Of a DNA stretch of 64,000 bases, positions 1-8,202 are shown piece after piece (position 1 is the stretch's first letter; the number at the start of each line of letters is the position of its first letter). Made by a program: the position numbers and the translations under genes. The notes beneath the pieces are model-generated. The model did not search any database, was not told where the DNA came from, and worked only from the letters and a program-made list of their open reading frames with translations. Source of the stretch: Shouchella patagoniensis (GTDB lineage: Bacteria; Bacillota; Bacilli; Bacillales; Bacillaceae_D); assembly GCF_002019705.1 (NCBI RefSeq), contig NZ_KV917377.1, forward strand, positions 1,858,565 through 1,922,564. The letters are read 5' to 3'.

Positions 1-257
1 TCAGTCGCTGTATCTAGATGCGCTAAAAAACCAATAACAGGAACCTCTTTATCTGTATTCCCTTCGAGCGTTGCCATCACATAACCATTTTCATCAATCG
101 TTACTTCACTTAATCCTAGAGCTTTCAGTTCTTCAACAAGAATGTTCCCAAGCTCAAGTTGTCCCTTTGTTGTCGGAATAGCATTGCTTGATTCACTTGA
201 TTGTGTATCTATTTTAGCGTAGCGCACAAAACGTTCAATTATTTGTTGTTTCATCAT
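1..257 (-). CDS. pepT: Peptidase T (tripeptide aminopeptidase), N-terminal part, cut by window edge
   Basis: Only the first 85 or so residues lie in the window; the gene runs off base 1. PepT is a cytosolic M20-family zinc tripeptidase that removes N-terminal residues from tripeptides. The visible part has the PepT-like opening with IIERF, KIDTQS and [11 protein letters not shown], the last carrying the first metal-binding histidine of the family. Two adjacent ATG codons are possible (257 or 254). An AGGAG at 264-268 lies 6 bases from the first and 9 from the second; the second gives an opening closer to that remembered for B. subtilis PepT. It is divergent from the NhaC-type gene. Confidence 0.9.
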   Translation of the reverse strand, partial: MMKQQIIERFVRYAKIDTQSSESSNAIPTTKGQLELGNILVEELKALGLSEVTIDENGYVMATLEGNTDKEVPVIGFLAHLDTAT

Positions 258-482
258 TCTAGCTCCTCTTTAATTATGTAGTTAGTAGAATCATTATAGC
301 AAATTTATTCGTTGCATCGCTTAGAGAATCTCATACTATTTATTTTTTAAAACAATTTGTCGAAAAAAATAAACCGATATGCTATATTCTAAAAGGTGCA
401 TAATCATAAGTTTCTATTCCAATTTCCGCACACAACTTAGACGAACAAAATTTATATGTAAGAGGTGATTAATATCGAACAT

Positions 483-1985
483 ATGGGGTTTATCTCGCTC
501 ATCCCTCCGTTACTTGCTATCGGACTGGCAATATTGACGAAAAACGTTTTAGTATCTTTATTTACTGGTCTGTTTGCTGGTGTACTACTCCTAACAAAAG
601 GAAATCCTATTACAGCAACAACGGAGACAATTGGTGAATATTTGTTCCCACAACTGACGGATAGTTATAATGCAGCTGTCTTAGTCCTGCTTCTATTTAT
701 TGGCGGATTCGTAGGGCTAATCGAAAAATCAGGAGGATCATTCGCGTTAGCGAACCGTGCTGTAAAGTACTTAAATACAAAAGCGAAAACCCAAATAGCA
801 GCTTGGTTTGGAGGCCTCATCATCTTTTTTTCTGACCTTGGTTCTCCACTAATCGTTGGTCCAATTTTTGAGAAGATCTTTGACCAAGTAAAATTGTCGC
901 GTGAAAAACTCGCTTGGATCATAGATTCTACTGCTTCCCCTCTCGCGGTTATGATTCCCTTTATCGGCTGGGGCGTTTACATCATGGGGTTAATCCGCCA
1001 AGAATTTGACAATATCGAAGCAGAATTATCGGAGTTCTCCGTTTTTTTACAAGCCATTCCTTTTCAGCTTTACCCGATTTTAGCTGTGTCTATTGTCCCT
1101 GTCATTGCGTTAACAAAGCTCGACTTTGGTCCAATGGCAAAAGCTGAACGCCGTGTAGAAAAAACAGGTGAACTTTACTGGAAAACGTCCCGCCCACTAC
1201 GCTATAGCGAGGATGCAGACCAAGGTCAACCAAAAAGCTATTCCATCTTAATCTGGCTACCTTTACTCACTTTGTTCACGACATTATTTGGTCTTCTTTA
1301 TACATACGGATTTCCGTTTGAACCTGTACCAGGCGGTGATTTTCGTGTTGCTTTAAGTACGGCTTACCTTTTTGCCAGTATCGTTTTAATCGGACTAATG
1401 GTTACGCTAAAAGTCAGAAGCTTCACTCAGGCATTTGAGCTTTACTCCAAGGGCATGCAAAAAATGGTATTTGTACTTGCTACACTTGTGCTGGCTTGGG
1501 CATTAGGAACGGTCATGAGTGAAATGGGGACAGCCAATTACGTCATTGAGCTATTGCAAGACAGCTTGCCTAGTTCTTTCGTTCCCGCGGTCTTATTTCT
1601 AGTGGCAGTCTGTATATCACTTGCTACCGCTACTTCATGGGGAACCTTTGCTATTATGATACCATTTGCAATTCCAATGGCCTTTGGTCTTGATGCCCAT
1701 TTGGCTGTGTGCATTGGCGCGGTTTTATCTGGAGGCATTTTCGGTGATCACTGCTCGCCTATTTCGGAGACAACCATTCTTTCATCTACTGGTGCCGGGT
1801 GCGACAATATCGATCATACAAAAACACAATTTCCTTATGCAGCTATGAATGGCCTCATTGCTTTAGGAGGCTTTGTTGTTGCAGGAATAACCGGAAGCGC
1901 ATATGTTTTTCTTATTGCCCTTGCACTCATGATAGGATTACTTGTTTTGTTTGCCCAGCTAAAGCCAAAGCTCTCTAGCTCTTAA
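483..1985 (+). CDS. NhaC-family Na+/H+ (or organic acid/Na+) antiporter
   Basis: Integral membrane protein of about 500 residues with about 11-12 hydrophobic segments. It begins with the family-typical short cytoplasmic end followed by a LIPPLLAI-type first helix. The C-terminal half has the conserved SWGTFAIMIP stretch and the GDHCSPISETTILSS motif typical of NhaC/MleN-type carriers. The role is exchange of Na+ (or Na+ plus organic acid) for protons, useful for pH and sodium homeostasis; the exact substrate cannot be read. The start is uncertain: GTG 465 lies inside the ribosome site, ATG 483 is far from it, and ATC 474 is at ideal spacing (see findings). No other gene shares its transcript. 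Confidence 0.85.
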   Translation: MGFISLIPPLLAIGLAILTKNVLVSLFTGLFAGVLLLTKGNPITATTETIGEYLFPQLTDSYNAAVLVLLLFIGGFVGLIEKSGGSFALANRAVKYLNTKAKTQIAAWFGGLIIFFSDLGSPLIVGPIFEKIFDQVKLSREKLAWIIDSTASPLAVMIPFIGWGVYIMGLIRQEFDNIEAELSEFSVFLQAIPFQLYPILAVSIVPVIALTKLDFGPMAKAERRVEKTGELYWKTSRPLRYSEDADQGQPKSYSILIWLPLLTLFTTLFGLLYTYGFPFEPVPGGDFRVALSTAYLFASIVLIGLMVTLKVRSFTQAFELYSKGMQKMVFVLATLVLAWALGTVMSEMGTANYVIELLQDSLPSSFVPAVLFLVAVCISLATATSWGTFAIMIPFAIPMAFGLDAHLAVCIGAVLSGGIFGDHCSPISETTILSSTGAGCDNIDHTKTQFPYAAMNGLIALGGFVVAGITGSAYVFLIALALMIGLLVLFAQLKPKLSSS

Positions 1986-2004
1986 TAAACTTCTTAAATA
2001 GTCC

Positions 2005-2033
2005 TTGCATTTTCATTTTTCTTACACTATACT
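2005..2033 (+). promoter_or_regulatory. Sigma-A type promoter of the T-box/ThrRS unit
   Basis: TTGCAT at 2005-2010 and TATACT at 2028-2033 are separated by 17 bases, close to the sigma-A consensus. It sits just before the T-box leader, so transcription would start near 2040. Confidence 0.6.
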
Positions 2034-2049
2034 ACTAAGAAATTACAAT

Positions 2050-2292
2050 TAGCATTGATAAGGACATGAATCAATCTCTTCCTTTCTTTTTAGAGAAACA
2101 AGGCCCTTGGCTGAAAGCCTTGTAAGAAAAAGACTTGATTTACCACCTTTGAGCTATTGCGGGGAAACAAAGTATCCGCAATCGGTCGAACCGTTATCTC
2201 GTTTAAGCATAGAGATGTTTTTTCTCTATGAAAGTAGGGTGGAACCACGGCCGCACTCGTCCCTTGTTTGGGATGAGTGCGGCCTTTTTTTA
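2050..2292 (+). promoter_or_regulatory. T-box riboswitch 1 (threonine), with terminator
   Basis: Leader RNA that senses uncharged tRNA. The stem I region has the GGCTGAAAGCC distal part, followed by a specifier region in which ACC (threonine) at 2142-2144 is followed by the usual A. AACCGTTATC follows, then the T-box core AGGGTGGAACCACGG at 2236-2250. It ends in a strong GC-rich terminator (arms about 2251-2263 and 2270-2282) followed by a T run. A second copy follows directly. Confidence 0.9.
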
Positions 2293-2304
2293 TGGAATCA
2301 GCGA

Positions 2305-2543
2305 TGAAAAGGATACGCATAAACAAACGTTTCACTAAACAGAGAGCGAGGCCTTGGCTGAAAGCCTTGTTAGTAGAAATTGTCTATGTACCACCTTTGA
2401 GCTATTACGGGGAACCTCATGTATCCGTAATCGGTCGAACCGTTATCTCGTATAAGCATAGAGACGTTTTTTCTCTATGAAAGTAGGGTGGAACCACGAC
2501 CACACTCGTCCCTTATATGGGATGAGTGTGGTCTTTTTTATAT
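2305..2543 (+). promoter_or_regulatory. T-box riboswitch 2 (threonine), with terminator
   Basis: Second complete leader, very similar to the first. It has AGAGAG and GGCTGAAAGCC in stem I, specifier ACC at 2390-2392, AACCGTTATC, the T-box core AGGGTGGAACCACGA at 2485-2499, and a terminator whose arms contain CACACTCGTCCC and GGGATGAGTGTG before a T run. The two boxes in series should demand strong threonyl-tRNA starvation before the downstream gene is transcribed. B. subtilis thrZ is known to carry several threonine T-boxes in tandem. Confidence 0.9.
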
Positions 2544-2562
2544 CTAAAGGAGGCGATTTATT

Positions 2563-3738
2563 ATGATAATCAAAAACAATCATCAAAAACTTGGCCAGGA
2601 ACTTGAGCTATTCACAACATTAGAAGAGGCTCCAGGTATGCCATTCTTCTTACCTAATGGGATGATTATTCGAAATGAACTAGAAGCTTATTGGAAACAA
2701 ATTCATCAAGCCAGTGGTTACGAAGAAATAAAAACGCCCATTATGATGAAACAACATATGTGGGAACAATCTGGTCATTGGGATCATTATCAGGAAAACA
2801 TGTTTTTTTCATCTGTAGAAGATCAATCATATGCATTAAAACCAATGAGCTGCCCAGGCGCTGTTCTTTTATATAACCGAAAAAGGAGAAGTTACCGAGA
2901 ACTGCCTATTCGTTACGCGGAGTTAGGACTTGTTCATCGTTACGAACAATCAGGATCGTTGAATGGCCTTTTGCGCGTCCGATCATTCACACAAGACGAT
3001 GCCCACTTGTTTGTTCGAGGGGACCAAATCGAAATTGAGCTAGAACGTGTGTTAGACCTTGTTGACCACGTTTATTCCATCTTTGGTTTCAACTATCATG
3101 TAGAATTATCAACTAGACCAGACGATTCAATGGGCTCACAAGAGTCCTGGGATCATGCTGAATCTGCTCTCGAATTTGTATTAAAGAAAAAGGGGGTTCA
3201 GTATAAATTGAACCCTGGTGATGGTGCTTTTTATGGTCCCAAAATCGATTTTCATATCCAAGATTCGAAAGGGAGAAGCTGGCAATGTGGAACGATTCAA
3301 CTCGATTTTCAAATGCCCGAAAAGTTTGACTGCTCTTATGTAGACGAAAAGAATGAAAATCAAACACCAATTTTAATTCATCGCGCAATATATGGAGCAA
3401 TTGAACGGTTTATGGCAATCTTAATCGAACATTACGAAGGTGCTTTCCCATTCTGGCTCGCCCCCGTTCAAGCAGTGATCTTGCCGATCCATTCTTCACA
3501 TGGCACATTCTCTACAAGTGTCTTGAGAACTCTCGAAATTGCTGGTATTCGAATAAAACTTGATGACCGAAATGAGAAATTTGGTTTAAGAATACGCGCC
3601 GCACAAAAACAAAAGATTCCATACATGCTTGTGATAGGTGATAAAGAAGTAAACAATAACCTTATATCTGTTAGAGATAGGGATGGCGAACAAAAAGACA
3701 TGACTGTAGAGGAATTTATTCAATTCGCTAAGAACTAA
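2563..3738 (+). CDS. Threonyl-tRNA synthetase, short form without TGS and editing domains
   Basis: At 391 residues it is about 250 shorter than ordinary bacterial ThrRS (about 640). What is present is the class II catalytic core and the anticodon-binding domain. Motif 1 is around residues 25-62, motif 2 around 117-150 (RYAELGLVHR to DDAHLF), and motif 3 around 273-285 (HRAIYGAIERF). The zinc ligands are all present (C97, H148, H273). The C-terminal domain (about 295-391) has the usual LDDRNEKFGLRIR stretch. The TGS and N2 editing domains are absent, not broken: the gene has its own AAAGGAGG site and starts cleanly at ATG 2563. It should charge tRNA-Thr but cannot clear Ser-tRNA-Thr by itself. 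A housekeeping full-length thrS probably exists elsewhere. Confidence 0.9.
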   Translation: MIIKNNHQKLGQELELFTTLEEAPGMPFFLPNGMIIRNELEAYWKQIHQASGYEEIKTPIMMKQHMWEQSGHWDHYQENMFFSSVEDQSYALKPMSCPGAVLLYNRKRRSYRELPIRYAELGLVHRYEQSGSLNGLLRVRSFTQDDAHLFVRGDQIEIELERVLDLVDHVYSIFGFNYHVELSTRPDDSMGSQESWDHAESALEFVLKKKGVQYKLNPGDGAFYGPKIDFHIQDSKGRSWQCGTIQLDFQMPEKFDCSYVDEKNENQTPILIHRAIYGAIERFMAILIEHYEGAFPFWLAPVQAVILPIHSSHGTFSTSVLRTLEIAGIRIKLDDRNEKFGLRIRAAQKQKIPYMLVIGDKEVNNNLISVRDRDGEQKDMTVEEFIQFAKN

Positions 3739-3853
3739 AATGTTGAGCATTATTTGATAACCATTGAGAATCATCTAGCCGAGGCAAAATGATACTAGCT
3801 TTGGCTACTTATTTTTATTGTTATCTTCTATCTTCACTGAAGTCATTACAAAA

Positions 3854-3894
3854 TAAAAAAGCTAAGTGCTACCCTTTTCAGGTAGCACTTAGCT
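3854..3894 (-). terminator. Terminator of the sugar ABC operon
   Basis: A perfect 13-bp inverted repeat GCTAAGTGCTACC (3861-3873) and GGTAGCACTTAGC (3881-3893) is followed on the minus strand by six T. It lies just after the stop of the last permease gene. Confidence 0.85.
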
Positions 3895-3902
3895 ACAACC
3901 TT

Positions 3903-4793
3903 TTACCCTTTTACTCCAGTAAGTGCGATTCCCTCAATAATTTGTCGCTGTGCAAAGAAATAAACGACAAGAACTGGTACAACAGAAATCGTTGCTCCTG
4001 CCATTAAAAGCGGCCATTGAGTAACATACAACCCTTTAAACATTGCAAGCAAGAGGGGAACGGTATACAAACTCGTATCACTAATAAACACAAGCGGTTG
4101 TATGAAGTTGTTCCAAATCCCTATAAAGGAAAATATCCCAAACGCTGCAAGGGCAGGCTTAATTAAAGGAAGCATAATTCGCATATACACATACGCGGGA
4201 TTTGCTCCGTCGATTACCGCAGCTTCTACCATTTCTTTAGGGATGCCCATCATAAACTGACGTAATAAGAAAACTCCAAAAGCATTAAAGATCGCATTAG
4301 GAACAATAATAGACAAATGCGTATTCACCCAACCAATATAGTCCATGATTAAATAGAGCGGTATTAATGTCACTTGCATTGGAACCATCATTGTCGCTAA
4401 AAAGGCAATAAATAATACGTTTGATCCAGGAAACCTGAGCTTAGCGAATGCATAAGCTGCCATAGAACAAGTAAGAATTTGACTAAAAACAACAATTGTT
4501 GAAATATAAAAACTGTTAAAGTAGGCACGGCCAAACGGCATGGCTTGAAGAGAGTCAGTAAAATTACTCCAAACAAACGGATCTGGAACCCAGACAGGAG
4601 GTACTGCAAACATCTGCTGAAAGGACTTTAAACTACTTAATGCCATCCAAATAAATGGTCCAGCCATCACGATGGAACCAATAATTAGTGCAATATGAAG
4701 CATAATACGGGAAAAACGGAGTTGGTTCCCTTTTCTCTGTTGAATTACTGGTGGTTTTGACTTTATGATTGGATTATCTTCCGCCGTCTTCAT
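3903..4793 (-). CDS. Sugar ABC transporter permease, MalG/UgpE type (CUT1)
   Basis: Inner-membrane subunit of a carbohydrate importer, 296 residues with six predicted membrane segments. The EAA loop that contacts the ATPase is visible as EMVEAAVIDGANPAYVYMRIMLPLIKP-like sequence around residues 190-215. It overlaps the previous permease gene by 20 bases, so the two are translated together. The long hydrophilic N-terminus (about 30 residues) is usual for this subunit. No ATPase gene is in the operon; related Bacillus importers share one ATPase (MsmX). The sugar cannot be told from sequence. Confidence 0.9.
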   Translation of the reverse strand: MKTAEDNPIIKSKPPVIQQRKGNQLRFSRIMLHIALIIGSIVMAGPFIWMALSSLKSFQQMFAVPPVWVPDPFVWSNFTDSLQAMPFGRAYFNSFYISTIVVFSQILTCSMAAYAFAKLRFPGSNVLFIAFLATMMVPMQVTLIPLYLIMDYIGWVNTHLSIIVPNAIFNAFGVFLLRQFMMGIPKEMVEAAVIDGANPAYVYMRIMLPLIKPALAAFGIFSFIGIWNNFIQPLVFISDTSLYTVPLLLAMFKGLYVTQWPLLMAGATISVVPVLVVYFFAQRQIIEGIALTGVKG

Positions 4794-5655
4794 AATGCAC
4801 CCACTTCCGTGAAACCGTAAATTGAATCAATGTGAACGTCAGAATAATGACAAATAGAATCATCGCTGATGCTGTACTTGTACCAAAGGAATTACGTGTA
4901 AAAGCTTCATCAAAAATATGGAGTACTAATGTATAACTCGCCTTGCCTGGACCACCTTGAGTCATTACATAGGCTTGATCAAATACTTGGAAGGAAGCAA
5001 TTACCGTCATAATAGCAACAAAAAAAGTAGTTGGAGAAAGAAGCGGAAACGTTATATGGCGGAATTTCTGCCATGCTGTTGCGCCATCAATATCCGCTGC
5101 TTCATAATAGCTACGCGAAATCCCCTGTAAGCCAGCTAAAAAGATGACCATATTTGTGCCAAGTCCCCACCAAATACTTAACATTGCAATTGATGGAAGC
5201 ACTAGATTTCGATCTGTCAGCCAATTAGGACCATCAATTCCGACCATTGCAAGTAGTTGATTAATTAATCCAAAGTCTCCATTTAATAACCACATCCAGA
5301 TAACAGCAATTGAGACGGAACTTGTGACAACCGGCATAAAGAAAAACATTCGATAAAAGTCTTTTCCTTTTACTTTATTTAAAGCTAATGCTGATAATAA
5401 AGCGGCCGCAATTCCACCCGGAATGACCATTAACGAATAAACCGTAGTATTCCTTAATGCAGTCGTAAAGTTAGAGTCTTGAAATTGTTGGATATAATTT
5501 TCAAAGCCGATGAATGTTCGTTCGCCAAACCCATCCCAATGCATGAAGCTAATGCCAAGAGCAAAGATGAGCGGAAGCAGCGAGAAAACAATCATACCAA
5601 TCATCTGGGGAGCAATAAATGCATAACCCCACCATTTTTCTCGCTTTGTATACAT
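4774..5655 (-). CDS. Sugar ABC transporter permease, MalF/UgpA type (CUT1)
   Basis: Partner permease of 293 residues with six membrane segments. It has the EAA motif (YYEAADIDGATAWQKF) around residue 200, followed by an FPLLSPT stretch. It begins with the short MYTKREKWWGYAF N-terminus common in the UgpA/LacF group, 56 bases after the binding-protein gene and in the same operon. It forms a heterodimeric pore with the downstream permease. Confidence 0.9.
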   Translation of the reverse strand: MYTKREKWWGYAFIAPQMIGMIVFSLLPLIFALGISFMHWDGFGERTFIGFENYIQQFQDSNFTTALRNTTVYSLMVIPGGIAAALLSALALNKVKGKDFYRMFFFMPVVTSSVSIAVIWMWLLNGDFGLINQLLAMVGIDGPNWLTDRNLVLPSIAMLSIWWGLGTNMVIFLAGLQGISRSYYEAADIDGATAWQKFRHITFPLLSPTTFFVAIMTVIASFQVFDQAYVMTQGGPGKASYTLVLHIFDEAFTRNSFGTSTASAMILFVIILTFTLIQFTVSRKWVHYEDGGR

Positions 5656-5711
5656 AATGAGCCCTCTCCTTTATCATCAAAGAGGGAAAAATCCCCTCTC
5701 TGTACTCTTGT

Positions 5712-6986
5712 TTATTCACTATCAAGCGCATTGCGCGCTGTATTAATTGCTTCATCTAATGCATCTTCTGCAGTTGTATCCCCAAGCATCATTAATTCAT
5801 ATATTTCAAGTAAATCATCAGCTAAACCTGGCGATGTGTATTCATAACTAATGACTCGACCAATGTCACGCGCGTCTAATAAATATTGTCCGTGTTCTGG
5901 TTTATCCTGATTTAAGACAATATCATCTATTCCATTAACTGAAGGAACCGCATTACCTTCTCCATCAAGTCGAATTTCCTGTCCTTCAGTGGACGTATAA
6001 TACGTAATAAATTCCATAGCTTCTTCAATATGATCACTATTTGAATTTGCAGCCATATATGCTGTAGCGATATTGGCTGTCTCTAATGCATTATCTGTAT
6101 TCGAGGGCCATGGGATGTAATCAAAATCAAGATCTGTTTGCAAGAACATTGGTGTCAGCCAACGCCCCGCAGAGACAAAACCAACTTGATTAGACATAAA
6201 CATTGCTTCCATACCTTGACCGTCTGGCATTGTCCCAGCATAAGTGAAGTTGCCTCCATCAATCATCTCACTGACATATTCAAACGCTTCTAGCACTTTG
6301 GGATCAGAATCGGCAACAATCTCTTCATCGGTCGCAAAGTTGCCTCCATTCGTCCAAATCCAGTTCAACATATGGGGATGGCCACTTTCTTGCATATACC
6401 CATGGTTGCCCGCATCACTAAGCTTGCCTGTTACTTCAGCAAAAGCATCCCAATTCCAGTTGCCTTCTTCATAATACTCTTGCGGAGATTTAGCTCCGAC
6501 TGATTCAAGTAATTCTTTATTGTAGTACATCAAGTAAGGATTACAATCAACAGGCAGACCATAAACAGTTCCATCTACTCGCGATGGTCCCCAAATGTCT
6601 TCAGCAAATTCATCCTCTGTCACAAACGACTCTTCAGTACCTAAAAATTCAGATAACGGTTCAATTGTTCCATTCGAGATGAGTGTGGACATATTTTCTG
6701 TACCTACATAAAAGATATCTGGTGCTTGCCCTCCTTGAAGACGAGTCGTAAGTGTTTGAAAGTAGTTATCGTTAGGCAATCCAGTTAATGTAACTTTAAT
6801 ATCCTCATGCGCTTCGTTAAATGCATCTACAGCTCGATTATAAACATCAAGTTCAGCCGGGTTACCCCAAGCAGAAAATGATAATTCGACAACATCATTT
6901 CCCCCACCAGAACTCCCCTCATTACAAGCAGTTAGCAACCCGACAGTCATTGCTGATACGCATACATATCCAATTGTTTTCTTCAT
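5712..6986 (-). CDS. Sugar-binding lipoprotein of ABC transporter
   Basis: Extracellular solute-binding protein family 1, 424 residues. The signal peptide ends in a lipobox LLTAC with the lipidated cysteine at residue 21, followed by a Gly/Ser-rich linker. The mature protein is acidic and has the VELSFSAWGNPAELDVYNRAV-like start and FYVGTENM region typical of CUT1 binding proteins. It delivers sugar to the two downstream permeases. It is the first gene of the operon, divergent from the AraC regulator, and has a cre box just upstream of its ribosome site, so glucose repression by CcpA is likely. Confidence 0.92.
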   Translation of the reverse strand: MKKTIGYVCVSAMTVGLLTACNEGSSGGGNDVVELSFSAWGNPAELDVYNRAVDAFNEAHEDIKVTLTGLPNDNYFQTLTTRLQGGQAPDIFYVGTENMSTLISNGTIEPLSEFLGTEESFVTEDEFAEDIWGPSRVDGTVYGLPVDCNPYLMYYNKELLESVGAKSPQEYYEEGNWNWDAFAEVTGKLSDAGNHGYMQESGHPHMLNWIWTNGGNFATDEEIVADSDPKVLEAFEYVSEMIDGGNFTYAGTMPDGQGMEAMFMSNQVGFVSAGRWLTPMFLQTDLDFDYIPWPSNTDNALETANIATAYMAANSNSDHIEEAMEFITYYTSTEGQEIRLDGEGNAVPSVNGIDDIVLNQDKPEHGQYLLDARDIGRVISYEYTSPGLADDLLEIYELMMLGDTTAEDALDEAINTARNALDSE

Positions 6987-7007
6987 TTTTTCGGCCTCCC
7001 TATTCCA

Positions 7008-7022
7008 TTGAAATCGTTTGCA
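7008..7022. promoter_or_regulatory. cre box (CcpA site) 1
   Basis: TTGAAATCGTTTGCA matches the published cre consensus WTGNAANCGNWNNCW at every fixed position. It lies 21 bases upstream of the binding-protein start codon, where bound CcpA would block transcription of the sugar operon. Confidence 0.7.
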
Positions 7023-7095
7023 AGCTATACTATAGAGATAGACGTTTTCTATCTACTTCTCCAGCTATATGGCTATTACTTACGACTAGTATACA

Positions 7096-7110
7096 ATGCA
7101 AGCGCTTTCT
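7096..7110. promoter_or_regulatory. cre box (CcpA site) 2
   Basis: ATGCAAGCGCTTTCT matches the cre consensus fully. It sits in the middle of the divergent region, 88 bases from the first cre box, and could affect either the sugar operon or the araC-type gene. Confidence 0.7.
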
Positions 7111-7193
7111 TTAATCTAGTAAGATTTTTGCGAATAGGGGTAATTTTTTGCGGTCTAGACCGTTTTGACAATATGTTTAAGGAGGAATCGTCT

Positions 7194-8087
7194 ATGGATA
7201 AGAAGCCATTGTTTACACGAGGATCTCATTCTTTTACGTTTCAATTTTTCCCCGAAACGGGTTTGCTGAGTTTATGGAATATAGGTTGGGAACTACAAAC
7301 AAGTCCCAGTTATTATTGGGATGGTAATGCACGTTTTATTGATAATAATACGATTATTTTTCAGTACACCATTTCTGGTCGTGGAATCTTAGAAATAGAT
7401 GACAGGAAGTACGAACTGCGCCAACATCAAGCGTTTCTAGTAACGGTTCCCGGAGATCACCGTTACTACTATCCAAAAGAAGCAAAGGAGCCATGGGAAT
7501 TTATCTATATCGCATTACAAGGACCTACTGTCCGAGATATATGGGAGCGCCTCGTCCGAAAATCAGGTCCTGTATTAAAAATGGAACCTAATTCTCCTTT
7601 AATCCGGTCCCTTTTTGCTATTTATGCAGAAACAAAAGCAGACCGCTTACGAGATCCGTACGTGGCTGCTTCACAAGGTTATTTATTTCTTCTTGAATGC
7701 TTCCGTGCACTGACCGAGGAAACTCCACCAGGAGACCCCTATCACTATCAACAAGCGTTAAATTATATTGAAGCAAACTATCATCGCCAAATCTCCTTAG
7801 ATGATATTGCGGAACAAATTGGCTTGTCCCGTTATAGTTTAACTAGATTATTTAAAAGACATGTCCATAAACCACCGATGCATTATGTAACAGAGTTGCG
7901 CATTCGAAAAGCGTGTACTTTGTTGCTTCATACAAACTACTCTGTTAAGAAAATCGCTACTGATGTAGGGTATCTCGATGATAATTATTTCCACAAAGTG
8001 TTTAAACGATATACTGGAAAAAGCGCTAGTCACTTTCGCAGAACAGGGGATTTGTCTCAACTTTATTCTTCAAAGATGGTTAAATAA
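7194..8087 (+). CDS. AraC-family transcriptional regulator with cupin sensor domain
   Basis: 297 residues. The N-terminal half (about 1-150) is the AraC-type cupin sensor fold (GRGILEIDDRKYELRQHQAFLVTVPGDHRYYYP region). The C-terminal 100 residues hold two helix-turn-helix units: ISLDDIAEQIGLSRYSLTRLFKRH and a second at about 265-290 (SVKKIATDVGYLDDNYFHKVFKR). ATG 7194 is chosen because AAGGAGG ends 7 bases before it; the open frame extends 62 codons upstream through the promoter region without a ribosome site. It is divergent from the sugar importer and is probably its activator in the presence of the sugar. Confidence 0.9.
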   Translation: MDKKPLFTRGSHSFTFQFFPETGLLSLWNIGWELQTSPSYYWDGNARFIDNNTIIFQYTISGRGILEIDDRKYELRQHQAFLVTVPGDHRYYYPKEAKEPWEFIYIALQGPTVRDIWERLVRKSGPVLKMEPNSPLIRSLFAIYAETKADRLRDPYVAASQGYLFLLECFRALTEETPPGDPYHYQQALNYIEANYHRQISLDDIAEQIGLSRYSLTRLFKRHVHKPPMHYVTELRIRKACTLLLHTNYSVKKIATDVGYLDDNYFHKVFKRYTGKSASHFRRTGDLSQLYSSKMVK

Positions 8088-8105
8088 CCATATACTTATT
8101 ACTTC

Positions 8106-8150
8106 AGCTTGTCAACGAAGCCTGACAAAACTCGTTGGCAAGCTTCTTTA
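8106..8150 (+). terminator. Terminator after the AraC-type gene
   Basis: AGCTTGTCAACGA (8106-8118) pairs with TCGTTGGCAAGCT (8132-8144) with one G-T wobble, followed by a T-rich stretch. It is moderately strong and lies 18 bases after the stop codon. Confidence 0.6.
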
Positions 8151-8202
8151 TTGCTATTGCTAACAGAACAGTCGATGCGTTTGTTTTACTTTATCGTTTC
8201 GC

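Noticed and set aside
7008-7193. 62-codon N-terminal extension of the AraC regulator
   Set aside because: It covers the promoter region and both cre boxes; ATG 7194 has a clear AAGGAGG.
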